A program made the position numbers and the translations under genes. Below, piece by piece: positions 6,341 to 10,446 of a DNA stretch of 10,446 nt; the stretch's first letter is position 1, and each line of letters starts with the position of its first letter. Under the pieces are notes generated by a model. The model saw nothing but the letters and a program-made list of their open reading frames with translations, made no database searches and was not told where the DNA came from. Origin of the DNA: an uncultured Clostridium sp. (GTDB taxonomy: Bacteria; Bacillota; Clostridia; TANB77; CAG-508). The stretch is taken from contig USCV01000044.1 of NCBI GenBank assembly GCA_900553225.1, positions 1 through 10,446 of the forward strand, given 5' to 3'.

Positions 6341-7510
6341 ATGAAAAAAGATATAATTTTCGAAGCTAAAGAGTTTAATAATATAAAGGAGATAATTTAT
6401 AACGTTGCCGAAGTTTATGGCGAAAAGACAGCATTTTTAATTAAACATAAAGAAAACGAACAAACAAGATATGAAGAAATATCATATAAAAAATTGCTTG
6501 AAGATATTAATAAATTAGGAACAAGCATATACAACATGGGATTTAAAGGTAAAAGAATAGCTATAATTGGAAAAAATAGATATGAATGGGTAATTGCACA
6601 TTTAGCCAATTTACTTGGAGGAATAGTATCTATTCCTCTAGACAAAGATTTACAATATGATGAACTTGAAAGTTCATTAATTAGAAGTAAAGCAGACTGC
6701 ATTTTCTTTGATGAAAAATTAACGCAAAATATAGAAGAAATAAAGAAAAATAATAAAACAAACTTAAAAGAATTTATTTGTATGGGTCAAATAGAGGGCT
6801 ATAGGTCTATAAAAGAACTTTTAAATGAAGGAGAAGAACTATTAAAGCAAGGAAATGAAGAATATATAAATGTAAAGATTGATGAAAATGTAATGAATAT
6901 ATTATTATTTACATCAGGAACAACAGACAAATCAAAAGCAGTAATGTTATCACAAAAAAATATTGCATCAAACATTTATGCAATGCAATGTGTTGAAGAT
7001 ATAAGACCAACTGATACAAATATTGCATTTTTACCATTTCATCATATTTTTGGTTCAACCTGTATAATAATGATGCTTGCATGTGGAGTAAAAACTGTAT
7101 TTCCAGATGGATTAAGATATATTAAACAAAATCTTAATGAATATAAAGTAACTATTTTTGTTGGAGTCCCTGTTCTTATTGAAGCAATTTATAAAACAAT
7201 AATGAAAGAAATTGAAAAACAAGGTAAGACAAAATTAATAAAATTTGCAACTGTAATTAGTAATATTTTATTAAAAGTCCATATTGATATAAGAAGGAAG
7301 ATATTCAAACAGGTAATTGGCGCTTTAGGTGGAGGGCTTAGATTCATTATATCTGGTGGAGCTGCTGCTGATCCAGTAATTCTAAAAGGATTTAATGACT
7401 TTGGAATAAAAACCGTACAAGGATATGGACTAAGTGAAACATCACCTGTAATTGCTGCAGAAAATGCCAAAGTAACAAAGAAGCGGTTCTGTTGGAGTTC
7501 CAATGATTAA
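6341..7510 (+). CDS. Acyl-CoA synthetase (AMP-forming), N-terminal part, frameshifted
   Basis: A 389-residue reading frame carrying most of the large N-terminal domain of an AMP-binding (ANL superfamily) enzyme, best matching long-chain fatty acid-CoA ligases, which activate an acid with ATP to an acyl-adenylate and then a thioester. Visible: a typical N-terminal block (IIYNVAEVYGEKTAF), GKNRYEWVIAHLA, the phosphate loop TSGTTDKSKAVMLS (from T191), FLPFHHIFGS and the adenine/Mg block GYGLSET (361-367). The phosphate loop has D where the consensus TSGTTG has glycine. The last eight residues (RFCWSSND) do not fit the family and result from the extra base at 7484. AAGGAG (6325-6330) precedes ATG by ten bases. 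Without the C-terminal lid domain this fragment should not complete catalysis. Upstream is the metal operon terminator; there is no functional link. Confidence 0.85.
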   Translation: MKKDIIFEAKEFNNIKEIIYNVAEVYGEKTAFLIKHKENEQTRYEEISYKKLLEDINKLGTSIYNMGFKGKRIAIIGKNRYEWVIAHLANLLGGIVSIPLDKDLQYDELESSLIRSKADCIFFDEKLTQNIEEIKKNNKTNLKEFICMGQIEGYRSIKELLNEGEELLKQGNEEYINVKIDENVMNILLFTSGTTDKSKAVMLSQKNIASNIYAMQCVEDIRPTDTNIAFLPFHHIFGSTCIIMMLACGVKTVFPDGLRYIKQNLNEYKVTIFVGVPVLIEAIYKTIMKEIEKQGKTKLIKFATVISNILLKVHIDIRRKIFKQVIGALGGGLRFIISGGAAADPVILKGFNDFGIKTVQGYGLSETSPVIAAENAKVTKKRFCWSSND

Positions 7511-8060
7511 TGACAAAATAGAAATTGCAAATAAAGATGAAAATGGAATTGGAGAAATTAGAGTAAAAGGTCCAAATGTAATGCTTGGATATTATGAAAT
7601 GCCGGAATTAACAAATGAAGTATTAAAAGATGGATGGTTTTATACAGGTGATTTAGGTTATATAGATAAAGATGGACACATATTTATAACAGGAAGAAAT
7701 AAAAACTTAATTGTTTTAAGAAATGGTAAAAAGGTATTTCCAGAAGAATTAGAAACATTAATAGATAGAATGGAAATAGTTCAGGAATCAATGGTGTTTG
7801 GGATGCCAGAGGAAAATAAAAAAGATGATGTGAAACTATCAGTTAAGATTGTATATAATAAAACAGTAGCAAATGAAAAGTACCCAGGCAAAAACAAAGA
7901 AGAATTATATGAAATTATATGGAATCAAATTAAAGAGTTAAATAAGACATTTCCAAGATATAAACATATACAAAATATGATTTTAACAGACGAAGAACTT
8001 ATAAAAACAACAACTAAAAAAGTTAAAAGACAAGAAGAAATGAAAAAAATATTAAAATAA
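7503..8060 (+). CDS. Acyl-CoA synthetase (AMP-forming), C-terminal part, frameshifted
   Basis: A 185-residue reading frame holding the remainder of the synthetase: GEIRVKGPNVMLGYY, the conserved YTGD (47-50) whose aspartate binds the ribose of AMP, the hinge GRNKN (64-68) and the mobile C-terminal lid. The final TTTKKVKR corresponds to the PKTxxGKIxR motif, with K173 at the place of the catalytic lysine. The natural protein is the continuation of the preceding frame. ATG 7503 is an internal methionine of it (in GVPMINDK), but GGAG (7494-7497) lies five bases upstream and the preceding frame ends at 7510, so reinitiation could make this fragment. Three residues from the start it passes the overlapping stop of frame one. 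No promoter is visible in front of it. Confidence 0.82.
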   Translation: MINDKIEIANKDENGIGEIRVKGPNVMLGYYEMPELTNEVLKDGWFYTGDLGYIDKDGHIFITGRNKNLIVLRNGKKVFPEELETLIDRMEIVQESMVFGMPEENKKDDVKLSVKIVYNKTVANEKYPGKNKEELYEIIWNQIKELNKTFPRYKHIQNMILTDEELIKTTTKKVKRQEEMKKILK

Positions 8061-8073
8061 TATTTTTTGTGTA

Positions 8074-8106
8074 TTGACAACACCAATATAAATGTGTTAA
8101 TATAAT
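8074..8106 (+). promoter_or_regulatory. Promoter of tRNA-Leu
   Basis: TTGACA at 8074-8079 is perfect. The -10 is either TTAATA (8097-8102, 17-base spacer) or the perfect TATAAT (8101-8106, a long 21-base spacer). Either would start transcription 7-15 bases before the mature tRNA. A 9-bp inverted repeat overlaps both boxes (8077-8114). Confidence 0.7.
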
Positions 8107-8114
8107 GGTGTTGT
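8077..8114. repeat. Inverted repeat spanning the tRNA-Leu promoter
   Basis: ACAACACCA (8077-8085) and TGGTGTTGT (8106-8114) are perfect complements separated by 20 bases. The left arm overlaps the -35 box; the right arm begins at the last base of TATAAT. The left arm is upstream of the likely start site, so this is not an RNA hairpin of the tRNA transcript. It may be a protein-binding dyad. It could also form in transcripts reading through from the synthetase gene, but no U-tract follows. Confidence 0.55.
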
Positions 8115-8123
8115 TCAACCAAT

Positions 8124-8207
8124 GCGGATGTGGCGGAATTGGTAGACGCGCTGGTCTTAGGAACCAGTGCCAACGGCGTGGGGGTTCGAGTCCCTTCATC
8201 CGCACCA
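8124..8207 (+). tRNA. tRNA-Leu (anticodon UAG)
   Basis: A full class II cloverleaf. The acceptor stem pairs GCGGATG (8124-8130) with CATCCGC (8197-8203), followed by discriminator A and encoded CCA (8205-8207). The anticodon stem pairs CTGGT (8151-8155) with ACCAG (8163-8167), with loop CTTAGGA and anticodon TAG at 8158-8160, reading CUA and probably other CUN codons. The long variable arm typical of tRNA-Leu follows, and the T loop is TTCGAGT (8185-8191) on a stem with two G-U pairs. Confidence 0.98.
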
Positions 8208-8213
8208 ATGACG

Positions 8214-8240
8214 TATCTGTTCGAACTAATAGAACAGATA
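8214..8240 (+). other. Hairpin just downstream of tRNA-Leu
   Basis: TATCTGTTC (8214-8222) and GAACAGATA (8232-8240) form a perfect 9-bp stem with a nine-base loop, seven bases after the tRNA CCA. It has no U-tract. It probably forms in the tRNA 3' trailer ahead of the terminator, where it could influence 3' processing. Confidence 0.55.
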
Positions 8241-8245
8241 GATAC

Positions 8246-8282
8246 AAAAATCAATCAGAAAATAAATCTGGTTGATTTTTTT
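8246..8282 (+). terminator. Intrinsic terminator of tRNA-Leu
   Basis: A 14-bp stem (8246-8259 with 8267-8280) with one U-G pair, a seven-base loop and seven T at 8276-8282. It ends the tRNA transcription unit. Confidence 0.9.
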
Positions 8283-8321
8283 GTTGTCTAAAAACAATAT
8301 TAAAATCATCCAAATGAAAGG

Positions 8322-8603
8322 ATGGTGTGAAAAAAGAAAATAATTAAGCAAGAACTAGAATTTGAGGAATGTCTAAAATAGCGACTTGAATTTATATGTG
8401 AGTTTTCTAAAGCTACTCCTACCTTTATCAATGGTAGTATTAGAAAATTAGAGAGAACTAATCTTACATATATTGAGCCACATAGAGTGATTATTAAAAA
8501 CATTATCTTTTTAGTGTTTAATTACTCTAATGATGTGTATATTTCAAATCTAACTAAAAAGATTAAATTATAAGAGTTAGAAGAGTATTTGAAAAACATA
8601 TAA
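8322..8603 (+). pseudogene. Decayed ORF of unknown function, three in-frame stops
   Basis: One frame from ATG 8322 to TAA 8601-8603 reads like a protein of about 93 residues but is interrupted by TGA (8328-8330), TAG (8379-8381) and TAA (8571-8573). Between the stops it gives KKKIIKQELEFEECLK, then a 63-codon open stretch including EFSKATPTFING, IRKLERTNLTYIEPH and NYSNDVYISNLTKKIKL, and after the last stop ELEEYLKNI. This is ordinary hydrophilic protein-like sequence with charged helices at both ends. I do not recognise the family. The start is uncertain: ATG 8314 in another frame would join it after an indel in the A-run at 8331-8336, and neither start has a well-placed ribosome binding site. 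Lying behind a tRNA gene and before a foreign-looking lipoprotein, it is probably a remnant of an inserted element. A purely non-coding origin is possible. Confidence 0.45.
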
Positions 8604-8635
8604 TTGTATGAAAGTTCATTAAAGCCAAAGCAAAC

Positions 8636-8664
8636 TTGCTATTTTATGTAAAATATAGTATAAT
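8636..8664 (+). promoter_or_regulatory. Promoter of the lipoprotein gene
   Basis: TTGCTA at 8636-8641 and a perfect TATAAT at 8659-8664, with a 17-base spacer. Expected start is near 8671, leaving a leader of about 100 bases before the ATG. Confidence 0.75.
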
Positions 8665-8722
8665 GAATATAACTTAATATTCGTGGGTACAGCGAAATAT
8701 AACAAATGTACTTTTTTAGTAT

Positions 8723-8746
8723 ATATCACAGATACTTTTGTGATAT
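8723..8746 (+). promoter_or_regulatory. Leader hairpin before the lipoprotein ribosome binding site
   Basis: ATATCACA (8723-8730) and TGTGATAT (8739-8746) form a perfect 8-bp stem with an eight-base loop, ending nine bases before the AAAAGGAG ribosome binding site. It could be an RNA hairpin in the leader or a DNA dyad. There is no U-tract, so it is not a terminator. Confidence 0.45.
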
Positions 8747-8769
8747 TACAAAAAGAAAAGGAGACTACT

Positions 8770-9189
8770 ATGAAACGGTTTGCATTAATTATGGCGACTC
8801 TAATTTCTACTGTGCTTTTGGCTGGATGCAGTAATTTGGATTTGGAATTAGAAAGAAACCAGTTACAATCAGAGGTTGAAACATTACGAGCAGAAGTAAA
8901 TGATCTGCAAAAAAAACGGGATGAATTAATTCAAAAAGATGATATTGTCTACGTTATTGAATTGGAAATATCTCAATCACATTTTACTCTTGACCTCGAA
9001 GATCATTTGAAAGACTCTATGAATAAAATTACTATTCCCATTCAGGTTTCAGAGGAATATTATTATTCTATCGAAGTGGGAGATACTTTAAGTAATGAGT
9101 TTAGAGTTGGCTCGTTTATATTTACAGGAGATATTGGTAGCTGGAATATAGAGGTTATCGATAAACAAACCGCTAGTAAATCTGAGTAA
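8770..9189 (+). CDS. Small coiled-coil lipoprotein of unknown function
   Basis: A 139-residue predicted lipoprotein anchored outside the membrane. The N-terminus MKRFALIMATLISTVLLAGC is a classic signal with lipobox LAGC, so processing should leave C20 as the lipidated residue. Residues ~22-54 (ELERNQLQSEVETLRAEV and onward) show leucine/valine heptads of a coiled coil. Residues ~57-132 form a predicted mostly beta domain (VYVIELEISQSHF, ITIPIQVSEEYYYSIEVGD, FRVGSFIFTGDIGSW) that I cannot assign to a named family with confidence. ATG 8770 with AAAAGGAG (8756-8763) six bases upstream is the real start. The frame is open from GTG 8683, but that would bury the signal peptide. Codon use differs from neighbours: CGG, CGA, GTC, CTC and CCC appear where flanking genes use AGA and A/T endings, suggesting acquisition from elsewhere. 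It has its own promoter and terminator. Confidence 0.85.
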   Translation: MKRFALIMATLISTVLLAGCSNLDLELERNQLQSEVETLRAEVNDLQKKRDELIQKDDIVYVIELEISQSHFTLDLEDHLKDSMNKITIPIQVSEEYYYSIEVGDTLSNEFRVGSFIFTGDIGSWNIEVIDKQTASKSE

Positions 9190-9198
9190 AAATTTTCG

Positions 9199-9229
9199 AA
9201 AGGCACTTCTAATATGGAGGTGCTTTTTT
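9199..9229 (+). terminator. Terminator of the lipoprotein gene
   Basis: An 11-bp stem AAAGGCACTTC (9199-9209) with GAGGTGCTTTT (9217-9227), including two G-U pairs, a seven-base loop and six T at 9224-9229. It starts ten bases after the stop codon. Confidence 0.87.
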
Positions 9230-9254
9230 ATGAAAAATATGTGGATTTTCAAAT

Positions 9255-9282
9255 TTGGAGTATACATTTTATAAAATATATG
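9255..9282 (+). promoter_or_regulatory. Weak candidate promoter of the dGTPase gene
   Basis: TTGGAG (9255-9260) and TATATG (9277-9282) with a 16-base spacer are the best boxes I can find between the lipoprotein terminator and the ATG at 9344. The region is so AT-rich that the match may be chance. Confidence 0.3.
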
Positions 9283-9343
9283 CTAAAAAAAATATATATT
9301 TGATGAATGGAAATTTAAATAGAAAGATGTCAAGGAGGAAAAA

Positions 9344-10446
9344 ATGAGAGATATACTAAAAGAATATTCAGTAAATAAAAAAAATAAAAACTGGAAAGAC
9401 TTTATAAAAAGAGAAAAAGAACTTTATGCTAGAAATAATGATATTCGTTCAGAATTTGAAAGAGATTATACAAGAATAATACATTGTAATGCATATAGAA
9501 GGTTAAAACATAAAACACAAGTATTTTTTTCACCAGAAAATGATCATATTTGTACAAGAGTAGAGCATGTTACACATGTTGACTCTATAAGTTATACAAT
9601 AGCGAAATATTTAGGACTAAATGTAGAATTAACAAAAGCAATAGCTACAGCTCATGACATTGGTCATAGTCCATTTGGTCATCAAGGAGAACGAATATTA
9701 TCAGAAATTACAAAAAGAGATCTAAATGAACTTTTTTGGCATGAAAAAAATGGACTTGATTTTGTAGATAAAATAGAGTTGTTAGAAGATAATTTGAAGA
9801 ATCAACAAAATCTAAATTTAACCTATGCAGTAAGAGATGGAATAATATCACACTGTGGAGAAATTGACGAAAACCAATTAAAACCAAGGAAAGAATTTAT
9901 AAATTTGCAAAACTATAATAAACCAAATGAATATGCACCATGTTCATGGGAGGGTTGTGTGGTAAAAATATCAGATAAAATATCATACCTTGGAAGAGAT
10001 ATAGAAGATGCTATAACACTTGGAATACTTGATGAACAATTAAAAGATTTATATAAATTATTAAAATTTAATTCAAATGAAGTAATAAATAATACAGTAA
10101 TTATAAATAATTTAATATATGATTTATGTAATAACTCATCACCTGAGAAAGGATTATGCTTTTCAGATGCAACGTTTGAATTAATTAAAGAAATTAAATC
10201 ATTTAATTATACAAACATTTATCTAAGTGATAGATTAAAACCATCTAATCGATATTTTAATGTAGTGTTAAATGAAATTTATAATACATTAAAGAAAAGT
10301 TATAATGGAAATAAAACAATTGAAAATATAAATAAAATGAAAAAAATATATCCAGAACTATTTTATAGCTTTGAAGAATGGCTTTCAAGATATTGGAATA
10401 TAGAAAGAAGTAAAATTTTTAAAAATGATGTTTTATTTAATATTGA
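9344..10446 (+). CDS. dgt: dGTP triphosphohydrolase-family HD protein (5' part, runs off the window)
   Basis: An open frame from ATG 9344 to the window edge, 367 codons without a stop, so the C-terminus is missing. It belongs to the HD-domain dNTP triphosphohydrolases, which split dGTP (or other dNTPs) into nucleoside and triphosphate and thereby tune nucleotide pools. Evidence: the N-terminal block FERDYTRIIHCNAYRRLKHKTQVF typical of the family; the HD metal ligands H75 (TRVEHV), H104-D105 (TAHDIGHSPFGHQGE) and the later aspartate in KISDKISYLGRDIEDA; H108 and H113 complete the conserved HDxGHxPFGH pattern. AAGGAGG (9332-9338) six bases before ATG gives a strong start. The N-terminal part is intact. 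Codon use returns to the AGA-rich pattern of the metK side, so this is probably the ancestral chromosome resuming after the accessory segment. Substrate specificity within the family cannot be told. Confidence 0.93.
   Translation, partial: MRDILKEYSVNKKNKNWKDFIKREKELYARNNDIRSEFERDYTRIIHCNAYRRLKHKTQVFFSPENDHICTRVEHVTHVDSISYTIAKYLGLNVELTKAIATAHDIGHSPFGHQGERILSEITKRDLNELFWHEKNGLDFVDKIELLEDNLKNQQNLNLTYAVRDGIISHCGEIDENQLKPRKEFINLQNYNKPNEYAPCSWEGCVVKISDKISYLGRDIEDAITLGILDEQLKDLYKLLKFNSNEVINNTVIINNLIYDLCNNSSPEKGLCFSDATFELIKEIKSFNYTNIYLSDRLKPSNRYFNVVLNEIYNTLKKSYNGNKTIENINKMKKIYPELFYSFEEWLSRYWNIERSKIFKNDVLFNI

Larger units (their letters stand above)
6341..8060 (+). pseudogene. Frameshifted long-chain acyl-CoA synthetase-like gene (whole locus)
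   Basis: Two overlapping reading frames together encode one complete adenylate-forming enzyme. Frame one runs correctly to K381 (codon 7481-7483). Skipping the single C at 7484 then reads GSVGVPMINDK and continues to the stop at 8060, giving a 572-residue product with all family motifs in order, close to a usual length for this family. As the sequence stands, frame one adds eight unrelated residues after K381 (RFCWSSND) and stops at 7510. The break is either a genuine one-base insertion or a sequencing/assembly error. The site is not in a homopolymer, which makes a common error type less likely. Confidence 0.8.

Noticed and set aside
7478..7490. Programmed +1 frameshift in the acyl-CoA synthetase
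   Set aside because: After a +1 slip the P-site lysine tRNA would have to pair with AGC, which is poor, and no stop codon or clear stimulatory element is present. A mutation or sequence error is simpler.
7925..8254. Two minus-strand frames across the tRNA (7925-8254 and 8023-8247), one containing KGLEPPRRWHWFLRPARLP
   Set aside because: They are antisense translations of the tRNA-Leu gene and its flanks, a well-known source of false proteins. No ribosome binding sites fit.
8683..8769. Extension of the lipoprotein upstream to GTG 8683
   Set aside because: It would put 29 residues before the signal peptide, and the leader hairpin and strong ribosome binding site point to ATG 8770.
9230..9274. 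A 14-codon frame (MKNMWIFKFGVYIL) with GGAGG upstream
   Set aside because: Its ribosome binding site lies inside the lipoprotein terminator stem and the peptide has no recognisable features; a remnant or chance frame is more likely.
8184..9343. Integration site duplication (second copy of the tRNA-Leu 3' end)
   Set aside because: I looked for the TTCGAGTCCC and CATCCGCACCA blocks downstream up to the dgt gene and found none, so no attL/attR pair can be claimed in this window.
1..10446. CRISPR array, transposon, toxin-antitoxin pair or phage defence locus
   Set aside because: No regularly spaced repeats, transposase, integrase, nuclease-type defence genes or paired small genes were seen on either strand.

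Overview
The window is AT-rich DNA from a low-GC Bacillota, most likely a clostridium. The support is Arg codons that are almost all AGA, strong AGGAGG-type ribosome binding sites, TTGACA/TATAAT promoters, an S-box (SAM-I) riboswitch before metK and U-tailed terminators. All recognisable genes lie on the + strand in the standard genetic code. Species cannot be read from this stretch alone.

Layout: (1) 92-757 encodes a stand-alone left-handed beta-helix (hexapeptide) acyltransferase-like protein resembling the acetyltransferase half of GlmU. (2) 762-2168 is a consensus promoter, a complete SAM-I riboswitch with its terminator, and metK. (3) 2192-3395 is a separately promoted COG0523/CobW-type G3E GTPase (putative metal chaperone), closed by a strong terminator at 3455-3507. 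The stretch 3508-3617 holds nothing I can name. (4) 3618-6166 is a heavy-metal resistance operon: an autoregulated ArsR/SmtB repressor with two matching operators, a free-standing HMA metal-binding protein and a Zn/Cd/Pb-type P1B ATPase without its own HMA domain, ending in a 15-bp terminator stem. (5) 6341-8060 is a long-chain acyl-CoA synthetase-like gene split by one extra base near 7484. (6) 8124-8207 is tRNA-Leu(UAG) with promoter and terminator. (7) 8283-9230 looks accessory: a decayed ORF with three in-frame stops, then a small coiled-coil lipoprotein of unknown function with codon use unlike its neighbours. (8) 9344 to the window end is the 5' part of a dGTPase-family HD phosphohydrolase, cut by the window edge.

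How the genes fit together: the clearest functional unit is the metal operon. Repressor, metal-binding protein and efflux pump are tightly spaced, and the twin operators straddle the promoter so that metal binding would release expression of the pump. MetK is controlled by its own product through the riboswitch. The remaining genes are housekeeping or isolated units with no obvious shared pathway.

I found no CRISPR array, transposase, integrase or clearly new multi-gene system. The most noteworthy points are the twin ArsR operators, the single-base frameshift in the acyl-CoA synthetase, inverted repeats centred on two promoters, and the small foreign-looking segment just behind the tRNA gene.
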